A stretch of 64,000 nt of DNA from Bacillota bacterium. Lineage in GTDB: Bacteria; Bacillota; SHA-98; Ch115; JABLXJ01. Where the stretch lies: positions 1 to 64,000 of the forward strand of contig JABLXJ010000054.1 of the NCBI GenBank assembly GCA_013178125.1, read 5' to 3'. Below the pieces are notes generated by a model. The model was not told where the DNA came from, did no database searches, and was given only the letters and a program-made list of their open reading frames with translations. The translations under genes and the position numbers were made by a program. Below, piece by piece: positions 27,052 to 36,430 of this stretch; position 1 is the first letter of the stretch; each line of letters begins with the position of its first letter.

Positions 27052-27831
27052 CTACCTCCCCAAGATCTGCTCTATATCTGCCACTTGCTTTGAAGCTATA
27101 TCGACTATCATGTTTATATCACTGGAGTAGGCTATAAGCCTCATGCCGGCCCCAACCCACTCCTTCACATCCTCCAGATTGAAGAGGTGCATGCCGGGAG
27201 CCACGCCGTATTTGTTGCAGACCTCAATCAGACGCCTGTAGGCTGCAACCATCTTGGGGTGCTTTATCTGGCCGGGAATGCCGTATGACTGCGACATGTC
27301 ATTCGGCCCGATGAAAGCGGCATCAACCCCCTGGATGTTCACCAGCTCATCCAGGTGTTCTATCGCACGCTCGCTCTCTATCTGGATGACTACAAGGGCT
27401 TCCTCGTTTGCGTGCCCCGTGTATTCAACGGTATCCACCTTCCTGTAGTCGCTGTGGAGGCGCCTCAAGGCGCACCCCCGCTCACCAAGCGGGTAATACC
27501 GCGTCTCCCTTACGATAGCCTCGACCTCTTCCCTCGTTTCAACCTGCGGGACCAGAATCCCGTCCGACCCCGCATCCAGCGGGCGGGAGAGCGAGCACCG
27601 CTCCATGCCTGGCGTCCTCACAATGGATTGGATGCCGGCCGCCCTGCATGCCAGGATCATATCCTGGACTGTCTCCATATTGAACGCTGAATGCTCCATG
27701 TCTATGAATATAAACTGGTATCCCGCCGTCGCCATCATCTGCGCGATGGCTGGAGTCCTCACCTCCGATACCATCGTCCCGATTACAACCTCGCCGTTTC
27801 TAAGCGCCTGCTTGATCTTGTTCTCACGCAT
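27052..27831 (-). CDS. HpcH/HpaI-family class II aldolase
   Basis: 259 aa; GGGGG nine bases before ATG. A metal-dependent (Mg/Mn) aldolase of the 2,4-dihydroxyhept-2-enedioate / 2-keto-3-deoxyglucarate aldolase type, which splits a 2-oxo-4-hydroxy acid to pyruvate and an aldehyde. Seen: FIFIDMEHSAFN, the arginine in VRTPG, metal-binding Glu in IQIESERAIE and Asp in FIGPNDMSQS. The residue block usually LVPQVETxEEA is present as ILVPQVETREEVEA. It lies between the GntR gene and tctC. If the aldehyde is tartronate semialdehyde, the GarR-type enzymes downstream would reduce it; succinate semialdehyde is the alternative for an aromatic pathway. Confidence 0.88.
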   Translation of the reverse strand: MRENKIKQALRNGEVVIGTMVSEVRTPAIAQMMATAGYQFIFIDMEHSAFNMETVQDMILACRAAGIQSIVRTPGMERCSLSRPLDAGSDGILVPQVETREEVEAIVRETRYYPLGERGCALRRLHSDYRKVDTVEYTGHANEEALVVIQIESERAIEHLDELVNIQGVDAAFIGPNDMSQSYGIPGQIKHPKMVAAYRRLIEVCNKYGVAPGMHLFNLEDVKEWVGAGMRLIAYSSDINMIVDIASKQVADIEQILGR

Positions 27832-27931
27832 ATGATATAGCCCCCTTGATTATGCGTGCGTAGCCGTATCTCATAGCTTCTATTACCTCCAAGGCCTCCA
27901 CGCCGCCTGAGGCAGCAACCACTAGAGGATA

Positions 27932-27956
27932 AAAGTGACCTTTTTAAAGTCACTTT
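27932..27956. promoter_or_regulatory. Inverted repeat between gntR and the aldolase gene
   Basis: AAAGTGAC (27932-27939) and GTCACTTT (27949-27956) flank the 9-bp AT-rich spacer CTTTTTAAA. Read on the minus strand the second arm is followed by TTTATCC, so a weak terminator of gntR is possible. An operator for the aldolase gene, about 100 bp before its ATG, is equally possible. Confidence 0.4.
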
Positions 27957-28089
27957 ATAGAGTCATCTATAACCTATATCCGCCTCTGCCTGCTTGCACC
28001 CGCCTATAGACAACCCCACCATTATTGTCATTGATCTATTATGATATTGAAAGGTATCGAAGGGTTCCCAACCCAATTCTCCGGGCGAC

Positions 28090-28797
28090 TCACAAATGAG
28101 CCGCTGGTGCCCTTCTCTTCCCCGCCTCTCTCATCTTCAGGAACTCAACCAGGGCATTAGCCGGGCGATTGGTATGCTCCATGAGGATCCTCTCTGCAGT
28201 ATCCGGATCACCATCGCGGATAGCCTTTATGATCCCTCTGTGCTCGGCCAAGGATACCTCCGGTTTACCCTTTAAAACCGTGCCTAGGGCCCTATAATAC
28301 TTACACTGCTCCCAGAGGTTTGTAAGGATCTGGGCAAGCTTATCGTTATCGGCCGCCTCAAATAGGGCAAAATGAAACTCGTCATTCTTTTCCTGGAAGA
28401 GTCCGTCCTCCCCGCGTTTCATCAAGACCTCAGCCTCCTCCACGATTCGCTCCAGCTCCTTGATCTGATTCTCAGTTATATTGAGGCAGGCCTTCCGGAT
28501 GGCGAACGCCTCCAGCACCCGGCGAATCTCATATATCCTCTCGATGTCCTCTGGCGAGAGATCGGCGACCACCGCCTCTTTATGCGGTGAGGAGAAGACA
28601 AACCCCTCTGCCTCCAGGCGCTTCAGCGCCTCACGCACGGGCATGCGGCTCACGCCCATCTCCTCTGCGATCTGCAAAGCCACCAGCTTCTGCCCGGGTT
28701 CCAGCCTGCCCTCGAGAATGGCTTGCTTCAACCTGTTATACACCACGGAGGAAAGCGTATTGTAAGATTCTAATTTACCCAATCCAAGCCAGCTCAC
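28090..28797 (-). CDS. GntR-family (FadR subfamily) regulator
   Basis: 235 aa from GTG 28797, which has AGGAGG about 11 bases upstream. The frame is open to 28941, but that stretch overlaps the likely operator and is not protein-like. The N-terminal winged helix is VVYNRLKQAILEGRLEPGQKL with EEMGVSRMPVREALKRLEAEGFV. The all-helical FCD effector domain follows (YEIRRVLEAFAIRKA, DEFHFALFEAADND, EHRGIIKAIRDGD), including His residues that bind metal or a carboxylate in this family. It is the first gene of the catabolic run and most likely controls it and itself. Confidence 0.88.
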   Translation of the reverse strand: MSWLGLGKLESYNTLSSVVYNRLKQAILEGRLEPGQKLVALQIAEEMGVSRMPVREALKRLEAEGFVFSSPHKEAVVADLSPEDIERIYEIRRVLEAFAIRKACLNITENQIKELERIVEEAEVLMKRGEDGLFQEKNDEFHFALFEAADNDKLAQILTNLWEQCKYYRALGTVLKGKPEVSLAEHRGIIKAIRDGDPDTAERILMEHTNRPANALVEFLKMREAGKRRAPAAHL

Positions 28798-28930
28798 AGT
28801 ATCCTGATCCTCCTGCTGAATTCTGACCGGGTTGACTGGGGAAACCGGTCGAATCCTGAAAATTGGGTGGATAATCGGATAAGTGGAGACTAATGATAGA
28901 GTAGTTATATTAATAGTCGGATTCCGGGAT

Positions 28931-28942
28931 ATTGTATCCAAT
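28931..28942. promoter_or_regulatory. Candidate GntR/FadR operator
   Basis: ATTGTATCCAAT is a near-perfect palindrome of the ATTG-TATA-CAAT type recognised by FadR-subfamily GntR proteins. It lies between the promoter-like block at 28972-29001 and the gntR start at 28797, which suits autorepression. Confidence 0.45.
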
Positions 28943-28971
28943 ATGTTAGATGCTGTATTTCTATAACAGTA

Positions 28972-29001
28972 TTATACGACGCCATAGGACAAATTCCTGC
29001 C
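28972..29001 (-). promoter_or_regulatory. Promoter-like block, copy 2 (before gntR)
   Basis: Minus strand GGCAGGAATTT, 11 bases, then TCGTATAAT, followed by ACTGTTATAGAAATA, which repeats the wording of copy 1. The conserved spacing suggests one kind of RNA polymerase holoenzyme or one activator reads both. Confidence 0.45.
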
Positions 29002-29198
29002 ATAAAATCCAAAACAGAGAAGAAATAAAAACAGCGCCATATCACTGGTAGACTACGGCGCCATCCTTCCCTGGCTCATCACACCATCTATGATCTATAT
29101 TACACATCATCCACACTGATCTTGCGGTGCTCACCCTTCTTTCCCCACATCCCGGCTCCCACACCATATCCTGACTATATCCTGCACCGAAATGCCCC

Positions 29199-31025
29199 TC
29201 ATTCATCATCTGGCCCCGGGACCATAACCTTGCCTCCGAAAAAGCGGATCAGCTCATTGATCTCATTTCGCCCGGACCAAAGATAACCCCTCTTCCAGAT
29301 CAGGTTTATGGCTTCCTTGGTAAATCCCCCAGTTGACACAAACCACAATATTACATCGGCAAGCTGCTTCTCCGCTTTGATCGCTGCCGCAGCAGCCTCC
29401 AATTTCTCTACTTCCTGCTTTCCCATGGGCCGAGTGCGATTCTTGCACTCAGCAACCCATGCGGACATCCCGGCGACAGTCCTATATACCGCAATGGCAT
29501 CCACCTGGTACTCCCGCTCTGATTCTGCCTTCACCACGGTATCGTACGCCTGGATGATCACGGGGAGAACGAATTCCCCCTCCCGGCCAAACAACCGCCC
29601 ATCCACCTTCTGCCCGTGAAACTTATAGAGCAGGTTTTCAACCTGTAATTCAAGATATCTGCCTTTAGATAGGTCCTCCGTTACTGGAATTCTAACTTGT
29701 TTTCTATCAACATCTTCTACATACTTACCATATACCTGATAAATATACCGGGCGAGCATCTTATCAGTGAGTCCCCGGTAGGAATAAGGGCCAACCCTTT
29801 CCACCAGATCTGCCTCACTGAGCTTCTGAAGCTTGCGCGCAACCACCTCAGGAGTGATCCCCAGGCTGTTTGCGATTTCCATCTCTTCAACTGTCCTACC
29901 TTGGTACTTGAGAAGATAATATATTATCCTTTTACCGATCCCGGGGTCAGGGTCATCATTTATAGTATTCTCGTAGTTCATAAAATGAGTGGACCAGAAT
30001 CCTCCAATCACGCCGTTCTGAAGTTCCCACTCCACCGCGGCCTCTATCTCGCTTCTGGTGGCGAAGGTTTCGAAGGGACCCTCAGTATTGGCGACACAGT
30101 ACACATAATAAGGATGCCCCCCTACTAGCTCACTTAGATAGAGAGCAAGTTCATCAGAGATGGGAATGCCCCTCCCAGCCAGAATAGTCTTGGCGAGCTC
30201 TGCTCCATCTGCTATTGACAGGGGGCCGAGTTTTTTCACTGTGAAGCGCCCACCCAGAGGACCTCCCATTACCGTTCGGAATATCATCGTTACGGCAGAT
30301 CCGCTCACAAGCATAGGCGCATGGGTGCTCTGGCTCATTCGATCGTAAGTTGCCGTCAGGTCCGTGGGCATGTCTCTACCCGGCACGACTGTATTGACAT
30401 CCTCCGCGTCGTAGATATAAGACTTCATATCTTGAAACTCATCTATTATTACAGCCACCTTCATACCGGTAAGGACTGCTATCCGCTCAGGATACGTTAT
30501 AGCTTCCTCCCACAGTAGCCGGGCATCCCTGGTATCTTTGTATCTCAGGAACATCTCTATCTGTTCCCTAACTATATCTATTATCCTTATCCGTCCATCG
30601 CCATAACTATCACCCTCATCGATGGCTACATCCAGACCGGCTAAATCCTTGAGCTTATACTTGTTAATCACGATGCTAGGATCCTTCAAGATATACCCCA
30701 TAAAGTACTGGAAGAAGGCCTCAATGTATTCCTCGGTAAACTCCCTCAGAGTAGTCTCCTCGCGCTTTACCTTGAAGTAAAAAGGGACAACCCCGTAATC
30801 CCGCCAGAACATAACGTTGACAAGGCGGTCCAGCACTGCTGTCTTTCCCATACGTCTCGGGGATATCAAAGCCTTACTTCGGGAACGCCTGGAAGCTATA
30901 TTTCTAAACCATTCTTCAAGATAGCGCAGTATATCATCCCTGTCTATGAATTCCTCTGGAGGCATCATTTCAGTCACGGGGTTTATGGGGTGGATCAGCG
31001 CAAATTCCTGAGACGGCAAATCCAT
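29199..31025 (-). CDS. AAA ATPase with C-terminal nuclease-like domain
   Basis: 608 aa from ATG 31025 (GAGAGG six bases upstream). The N-terminal part is an archaeal-type ATPase (PF01637-like): PRRMGKTAVL as Walker A (near residues 55-62) and VAVIIDEFQDM as Walker B (D195, E196), with a sensor-like MLVSGSAVTMIF. A winged-helix part follows (EEMEIANSLGITPEVVARKL). The last 130 residues have EYQVDAIAVYR and WVAECKNRTR, an order (D, then E-x-K) typical of PD-(D/E)xK nuclease folds as in DUF234-like tails. It begins only 45 bp after ilvD with no terminator between, so it probably shares the branched-chain amino acid transcript. Role unknown; maintenance or defence is possible. Confidence 0.7.
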   Translation of the reverse strand: MDLPSQEFALIHPINPVTEMMPPEEFIDRDDILRYLEEWFRNIASRRSRSKALISPRRMGKTAVLDRLVNVMFWRDYGVVPFYFKVKREETTLREFTEEYIEAFFQYFMGYILKDPSIVINKYKLKDLAGLDVAIDEGDSYGDGRIRIIDIVREQIEMFLRYKDTRDARLLWEEAITYPERIAVLTGMKVAVIIDEFQDMKSYIYDAEDVNTVVPGRDMPTDLTATYDRMSQSTHAPMLVSGSAVTMIFRTVMGGPLGGRFTVKKLGPLSIADGAELAKTILAGRGIPISDELALYLSELVGGHPYYVYCVANTEGPFETFATRSEIEAAVEWELQNGVIGGFWSTHFMNYENTINDDPDPGIGKRIIYYLLKYQGRTVEEMEIANSLGITPEVVARKLQKLSEADLVERVGPYSYRGLTDKMLARYIYQVYGKYVEDVDRKQVRIPVTEDLSKGRYLELQVENLLYKFHGQKVDGRLFGREGEFVLPVIIQAYDTVVKAESEREYQVDAIAVYRTVAGMSAWVAECKNRTRPMGKQEVEKLEAAAAAIKAEKQLADVILWFVSTGGFTKEAINLIWKRGYLWSGRNEINELIRFFGGKVMVPGPDDE

Positions 31026-31070
31026 CACCATCCTCTCTATCACTGCGACCGCCCCTCGACCGCGCTCGCG

Positions 31071-32744
31071 CTACGCCCGCCCCTCAACCACGGCTCCCTG
31101 GCTCGCCGACGAGACGATCCTAGCGTACCGGGCCAGGTAGCCCTTCTTCACCCTCGGCTCGGGCGCCCTCCACCCGGCGCGGCGCACATCGAGCTCCGCA
31201 TCGCTTACCTCCAGGTCGAGCCGCTTATTTGGAATGTCGATCGAGATGATATCGCCGTCCCTAATAAGGGCTATCGGCCCTCCCTCCGCAGCCTCCGGCG
31301 AGACATGGCCTATAGCGGCGCCCCGCGTCGCGCCTGAGAACCTGCCGTCCGTGATCAAGGCAACGCTGTCGTCCAGGCCCATGCCGGCTATCACCGATGT
31401 AGGGCCGAGCATCTCACGCATCCCGGGCCCCCCCTTGGGACCTTCATACCGGATCACCACAACGTCGCCGGGCTTTATGGCCCCGCCCATGATGGCCCTG
31501 TTGGCATCCTCCTCCGAATCGAAGACCCTGGCCGGCCCCCTGTGAACCAGCATCTCATCCTTGACAGCCGATTTCTTGACGATCGCCCCATCAGGTGCCA
31601 GGCTGCCCTTGAGCGCCGCAAGCCCACCATCCATATGGTAAGGCCGGTCAGCCCCCCTTATGACATCGGAGTCCGCCCTGCGCCCCGGGGCCCCGTCAAG
31701 CACCTCGCCCAGGGGCGCCCCGGTCGCAGTCAGGACATCCAGGTGAAGCAGGCCCTTGCCCGCCAGCTCCTTCATAACCGCCGGTATGCCCCCCGCCTCG
31801 TCCAGATCCTGGATGTGATAAGGCCCAGCCGGCCTCAGACTGCAAAGATGGGGCGTCCTCCCACTTATGTCGTTGATCATGTCGAGGTCGATCCTGATCC
31901 CAACCTCATTGGCGATCGCGGGCAGGTGCAGCGCCGTATTGGTCGAGCACCCCATCGCCATGTCCACGGTAAGGGCGTTCTCAAAAGCGGCCCTGGTCAG
32001 TATCATGCTCGGGGTGATCCCGCGCTCGAGAAGCTCCATCACCTTTGCGCCGGCCCGCTTCGCGAGCCTCCGCCGCGCGGCCGACACCGCCGGGATGGTC
32101 CCGTTGCCGGGCAGGCCGATGCCCAGCGCCTCGACGAGGCAATTCATCGAATTCGCCGTGAACATGCCTGAGCACGACCCGCACCCGGGGCACGCCACGT
32201 CCTCCATCCTGGCGAGCTCCTCCCCGGTCATCTTGCCGGCGGCCACAGCCCCCACGCCCTCGTACATGCTGTTAAGGTCGATGTTCTTCCCCTCGTACCG
32301 GCCAGCCAGCATCGGCCCGCCGCTCACCACAATCGCCGGCAGGTCCAGCCTGGCCGCGGCCATCAGCATGCCGGGCACGATCTTGTCACAATTGGGGACG
32401 AGCACGACGGCGTCAAACCCGTGGGCCCGCACCATGCACTCCACGGAATCCGCAATCAACTCGCGAGTCGCAAGCGAATACTTCATGCCCTCATGCCCCA
32501 TGGCGATGCCGTCGCAGACCCCTATAGCCGGGAACTCCACAGGCGTGCCGCCCGCCGCCCGGATGCCGGCCTTCACGCCCTCGACTATATCGTCGAGGTG
32601 AATATGGCCCGGGATGATCTCGCTCGCCGCGTTGACCACAGCCACCAGGGGCCTTTCCAATTCCTCGTCAGTGTATCCCATCGCCTTGAACAGCGACCTG
32701 TGAGGGGCCCGTTCAAGGCCTTTCTTAACCATATCGCTCCGCAT
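31071..32744 (-). CDS. ilvD: Dihydroxy-acid dehydratase
   Basis: 557 aa; GGAGGG seven bases before ATG. Iron-sulphur enzyme that converts 2,3-dihydroxy-isovalerate and -methylvalerate to the 2-oxo acids, the shared step of valine, leucine and isoleucine synthesis. Cluster-binding cysteines are seen in [20 protein letters not shown] and [18 protein letters not shown]. The C-terminal [22 protein letters not shown] is intact. It follows cimA by 22 bp and is the eighth enzyme gene of the operon. It departs slightly from the family at the N-terminal [10 protein letters not shown], where NSxxEIxPGH is common. Confidence 0.96.
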   Translation of the reverse strand: MRSDMVKKGLERAPHRSLFKAMGYTDEELERPLVAVVNAASEIIPGHIHLDDIVEGVKAGIRAAGGTPVEFPAIGVCDGIAMGHEGMKYSLATRELIADSVECMVRAHGFDAVVLVPNCDKIVPGMLMAAARLDLPAIVVSGGPMLAGRYEGKNIDLNSMYEGVGAVAAGKMTGEELARMEDVACPGCGSCSGMFTANSMNCLVEALGIGLPGNGTIPAVSAARRRLAKRAGAKVMELLERGITPSMILTRAAFENALTVDMAMGCSTNTALHLPAIANEVGIRIDLDMINDISGRTPHLCSLRPAGPYHIQDLDEAGGIPAVMKELAGKGLLHLDVLTATGAPLGEVLDGAPGRRADSDVIRGADRPYHMDGGLAALKGSLAPDGAIVKKSAVKDEMLVHRGPARVFDSEEDANRAIMGGAIKPGDVVVIRYEGPKGGPGMREMLGPTSVIAGMGLDDSVALITDGRFSGATRGAAIGHVSPEAAEGGPIALIRDGDIISIDIPNKRLDLEVSDAELDVRRAGWRAPEPRVKKGYLARYARIVSSASQGAVVEGRA

Positions 32745-32766
32745 ATAAATGCCCTCCAGTTCCTAC

Positions 32767-34383
32767 CTACTTAATGGGGCCCAGCCCTGGCTCAATCTCA
32801 ACCTCCGTCTCCGCCGGGCCTATGGCGTATAGCAGGCCGTATTCGATGCTATCGACGAGCGCGCGCCAGCTCGCCTCGATGATATTGGTCGAGACACCTA
32901 CCGTCCCCCATGTACGCCGCTCGTTGGTGGATTCGATGAGAACCCTGACCTTGGCCGAGGTGCCCGACGCCTCATCTATCACCCGCACCTTGTAGTCTGT
33001 GAGTTTGATATTCTTCAATTCAGGGTAGACATCCTCGAGCGCCTTGCGCAGTGCCCCATCCAGGGCGTTGACGGGCCCATTCCCCTCGGCGACCGTGTGG
33101 AGCAGCCTGTCGCCTACCCGCAACTTTATGCTGGCCTCAGCGACGGGTTCCCCGTTTGATTCACGCTTCTCGACGATCAACCGGAAGCCCTCGAGCTCAA
33201 ACAGGCTCCTATGCATCCCGAAGGTCTTCTTCAAAAGAAGTTCAAAGGATGCCTCCGCCCCCTCAAACTGGTAGCCTTGATGCTCGAGCTCCTTGACGGC
33301 GTTGATCACCGCCTTCGTCCCTGTTGACTTGCGCTCGAGCGGGATCGAGTACTCCTGGGCCTTATAGGCTATATTGCTCGCCCCTGCGAGCTCCGAAACC
33401 ACCACGCGTCTCCTGTTTCCAACCAGCTCCGGCTCTATATGCTCGTACGTCTCCGGGTGTTTCATCAGGGCGCTGACATGGATCCCACCTTTATGCGTGA
33501 ACACGCTCCGGCCGACAAAGGGCCGTTGTGTATTGGGCCGCATATTCGCCACTTCATCCACGAATCGCGAGAGCCCCGTCAGCTCGGCAAGCTGCTCGTC
33601 CGTAAGGCATTCTATCCCCATCTTCAACCTCAAGGCGGGGATTACTGAACATAAATCCGCATTCCCGCAGCGTTCCCCGTACCCGTTGATAGTCCCCTGC
33701 ACATGGTTCACTCCGAGCCCCACGGCAATCAAGGTGTTGGCGACGGCAACGCCAGAGTCATTGTGTGCGTGGATCCCAATGGGCCCAGAGATGTTATTCA
33801 AGACATCCCGGATGATCTCGTCGATCTCCATGGGAAGCGTCCCGCCGTTTGTATCGCAAAGGACGATCACGTCGGCCCCGGCCTCACAGGCCGCACCGAT
33901 GGTCTTCATCGCATAATCCCGGTCCGCCTTGTAGCCATCGAAGAAATGCTCGGCGTCGTAGACTACCTCGAGACCGTTGCGCTTCAAGAACCTTACGGAA
34001 TCCTCGATCATGCGGAGGTTCTCCTCAAGCGTGGTTCCGAGGGCGTGGGTTACATGGAAATCCCAGCTCTTCCCGAAGACCGCGACCGCCCTCACACCGG
34101 ACTTGAGCACCGCCGCGAGGTTCGCGTCATCCTCGGCGGCCACGCCGGCCCTCCGGGTGCTGCAGAATGCCGATATCACGGCATTGTGGAGCTTAAGAGA
34201 CTTCGCATACTCAAAAAACTCAACATCCTTGGGGTTAGAGCCCGGCCAGCCGCCCTCGATGTAGTCCACGCCGAACTCATCCAGGCGCTGGGCTATGCGA
34301 ATCTTATCCTCAACTGAGAAGGAAATACCCTCCATCTGGGCACCGTCCCTCAATGTGGTATCATACAGCTTGACCTGCCGCAC
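32767..34383 (-). CDS. cimA: (R)-citramalate synthase
   Basis: 538 aa; AAGGAGGTG seven bases before GTG. It condenses pyruvate and acetyl-CoA to citramalate, which LeuCD and LeuB-type enzymes turn into 2-oxobutyrate for isoleucine without threonine. Seen: [21 protein letters not shown] at the start, the metal-binding [12 protein letters not shown], and [17 protein letters not shown] (residues about 178-182), [14 protein letters not shown] and a LeuA-type allosteric domain at the C-terminus, including the feedback-binding region, mark it as CimA rather than LeuA. It lies between leuD and ilvD, in place of the usual leuB. Confidence 0.93.
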   Translation of the reverse strand: MRQVKLYDTTLRDGAQMEGISFSVEDKIRIAQRLDEFGVDYIEGGWPGSNPKDVEFFEYAKSLKLHNAVISAFCSTRRAGVAAEDDANLAAVLKSGVRAVAVFGKSWDFHVTHALGTTLEENLRMIEDSVRFLKRNGLEVVYDAEHFFDGYKADRDYAMKTIGAACEAGADVIVLCDTNGGTLPMEIDEIIRDVLNNISGPIGIHAHNDSGVAVANTLIAVGLGVNHVQGTINGYGERCGNADLCSVIPALRLKMGIECLTDEQLAELTGLSRFVDEVANMRPNTQRPFVGRSVFTHKGGIHVSALMKHPETYEHIEPELVGNRRRVVVSELAGASNIAYKAQEYSIPLERKSTGTKAVINAVKELEHQGYQFEGAEASFELLLKKTFGMHRSLFELEGFRLIVEKRESNGEPVAEASIKLRVGDRLLHTVAEGNGPVNALDGALRKALEDVYPELKNIKLTDYKVRVIDEASGTSAKVRVLIESTNERRTWGTVGVSTNIIEASWRALVDSIEYGLLYAIGPAETEVEIEPGLGPIK

Positions 34384-34487
34384 CGCGCCCCACCTCCTTT
34401 ACAGTCGCAGTGTGAAATGCAGGCCGGCATCCCGCCGGGCGGAACAGAGGCGCGCCGTCCACCGGCCAGCTAACGCAACGTGCAAAG

Positions 34488-34994
34488 CTACGCCTCGCCC
34501 GCGAGCCTTTCCCTCACATACTGGGTCAGCCCGCCCGCATTGATGATCTTCTGCATAAAGGGCGGGAATTCCGGTACGCGGTAGCACCGCCCCCTGGTCA
34601 CGTTGACTATCGTCCCCTCTTCGGGATTGATGCGAATCGTATCCCCTGCCGCCGCGTCATCCACAGCCTCGGGGCATTCGAAAATAGGCAGCCCTATATT
34701 TATCGCATTCCTGAAGAATATGCGGGCAAAGGACTTGGCGATGACGCACGATATCCCGGCCGCCTTGATAGATACCGGCGCGTGCTCGCGCGAGCTGCCG
34801 CATCCGAAGTTGGTGCCCGCCACGATAATATCCCCCGCGGCGATCTTTTTCGTAAATTCGGGGTCCGCATCCTCCATGCAATGCTGGGCGAGCTCCGCGG
34901 GATCCGAGGTATTCAGGTACCTCGCCGGGATGATCACATCAGTGTCGATATTATCCCCAAATCTCCAGGCTCTCCCTGCAAACTCCTGTCGCAC
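34488..34994 (-). CDS. leuD: 3-isopropylmalate dehydratase small subunit
   Basis: 168 aa; GTG start with GAGGAGG ten bases upstream; that ribosome site overlaps the end of leuC. The short archaeal/Clostridial form: DNIDTDVIIPARYLNT, GTNFGCGSSREHAP, KSFARIFFRNAINIGLP. With LeuC it isomerises 2- to 3-isopropylmalate, and probably citramalate as well, since CimA is in the same operon. The gap to leuC is two bases, so the subunits are made together. Confidence 0.95.
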   Translation of the reverse strand: MRQEFAGRAWRFGDNIDTDVIIPARYLNTSDPAELAQHCMEDADPEFTKKIAAGDIIVAGTNFGCGSSREHAPVSIKAAGISCVIAKSFARIFFRNAINIGLPIFECPEAVDDAAAGDTIRINPEEGTIVNVTRGRCYRVPEFPPFMQKIINAGGLTQYVRERLAGEA

Positions 34995-34996
34995 TG

Positions 34997-36274
34997 CTAC
35001 GCCACCTCCTCAGGGCTAGCTATTCTCCCGAGCACCGCGGACGCCGCAGCGACCGCCGGGTTTGCCAGGTATACCTCACTCTCGGGGTGACCCATCCGCC
35101 CGACGAAATTCCGGTTGGTCGTCGAGATGGCGCGCTCCCCCTTTGCCAGGATTCCCATATGTCCGCCGAGGCACGGGCCGCATGTGGGTGTGCTCACGGC
35201 GGCGCCCGAATCTATGAAGATGCTTATGAGCCCTTCATCGAGGGCCTGCCGGTAGACCGCCTGGGTCCCGGGGATGACTATGAGCCGCACATCCCTATGC
35301 ACCTGCCTGCCCTTCAAGACCTCCGCCGCGAGCCTGAGGTCGGTGATCCGCCCATTGGTGCACGACCCTATTATCGCCTGGTCGATTCGGACATCGCCGG
35401 CCTCGCTTACCGGCCTGGCATTCTCGGGGAGGTGAGGGAATGCAACCTGCGGCTCGATCTCGCTCACGTCAAATTCATAAACCTTCTCATACCGGGCATC
35501 CGGGTCGCTGTGATAAAGCTCATACTCGCGGACGGCCCTCGGCCGCACGTATTCCAGGGCAACCTCGTCGGGATCGAATATCCCGCTCTTCGCCCCGGCC
35601 TCGATAGCCATATTGGCCATGGTGAACCGGTCGTCGATGGAGAGGCTCTTCACAACCTCGCCCGTGAATTCCATGGCCCTGTAAAGCGCTCCATCCACAC
35701 CGATCTTACCTATAGTATACAGGATAAGGTCCTTTCCACCAACCCACTTCCCGCGCTTTCCGTGGTAGACGAACTTCAAACTCAGGGGCACCTTCAGCCA
35801 TATCTCACCTAGAGCCATGGCCGCCGCCATATCGGTGCTCCCGACGCCCGTCGAGAACGCCCCGATCGCGCCATACGTGCACGTATGAGAATCCGCACCT
35901 ATTACAACGTCCCCTGGAAGCACGAGGCCCAGCTCAGGCAGGATGACATGCTCTATCCCCATCCTGCCGACCTCGAAGAAGTACTTTATCCCCTGCTTCC
36001 TCGCGAACTCACGTATGAGCTTGCTATTCTCGGCGGATTTTATATCCTTGTTGGGCACAAAGTGATCCGGCACCAGGGCCACCCGCTCCGGGTCAAACAC
36101 GTTCTTTGCGCCCATCTTCTCAAACTCCCTGATCGCCGGGGGCGCTGTCACGTCGTTGGCGAGGACGAAATCCACCCTCGCGTTAATGAACTCGCCCGGC
36201 TCCACGCGATCCTTGCCACTATGTTTTGCAAGAATCTTCTCGGTAATGGTCATCCCACTAACACTGGCATCCAT
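34997..36274 (-). CDS. leuC: 3-isopropylmalate dehydratase large subunit
   Basis: 425 aa aconitase-type protein of the shorter archaeal/Clostridial class. Cysteines for the [4Fe-4S] cluster are seen in [13 protein letters not shown] and the pair [34 protein letters not shown] is present. The start at ATG 36274 is used, although ATG 36253 ([11 protein letters not shown]) gives the family-like N-terminus. Between it and leuA (36275-36430) are two small hairpins. Confidence 0.94.
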   Translation of the reverse strand: MDASVSGMTITEKILAKHSGKDRVEPGEFINARVDFVLANDVTAPPAIREFEKMGAKNVFDPERVALVPDHFVPNKDIKSAENSKLIREFARKQGIKYFFEVGRMGIEHVILPELGLVLPGDVVIGADSHTCTYGAIGAFSTGVGSTDMAAAMALGEIWLKVPLSLKFVYHGKRGKWVGGKDLILYTIGKIGVDGALYRAMEFTGEVVKSLSIDDRFTMANMAIEAGAKSGIFDPDEVALEYVRPRAVREYELYHSDPDARYEKVYEFDVSEIEPQVAFPHLPENARPVSEAGDVRIDQAIIGSCTNGRITDLRLAAEVLKGRQVHRDVRLIVIPGTQAVYRQALDEGLISIFIDSGAAVSTPTCGPCLGGHMGILAKGERAISTTNRNFVGRMGHPESEVYLANPAVAAASAVLGRIASPEEVA

Positions 36275-36386
36275 CCTGCTAGATCACTCCACTCCCGATC
36301 CTATTTCCAAATCCTATTCGCCCCTAATTCACCATGGTGCCAAAGCTGGTCAAAATCCACTCTGGCACTAAAGCTAACGAACCAAC

Positions 36387-36420
36387 CGTGAGGCCTCACG
36401 CCTCCGGACTTTAGCCGGGG
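36387..36420. other. Palindrome and small hairpin between leuA and leuC
   Basis: CGTGAGGCCTCACG (36387-36400) is a perfect 14-bp palindrome. It is followed by CCGGACTTTAGCCGG, a second small stem. The wording (GGCTAAAGTCCGG then GTGAGGCCTCACGG on the minus strand) recalls ends of IS200/IS605 elements, but no transposase is near. It may instead be an mRNA processing or attenuation structure within the operon. Confidence 0.35.
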
Positions 36421-36430
36421 GTGTTGATGA

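Noticed and set aside
29006-29198. Terminator for the AAA ATPase gene
   Set aside because: Only short direct repeats of CAGGATAT were seen and no stem with a T-tract.
32767-34383. Second 2-isopropylmalate synthase
   Set aside because: The GAQMEGISF start and [10 protein letters not shown] block fit CimA, and a separate LeuA is encoded at 36431-37960.
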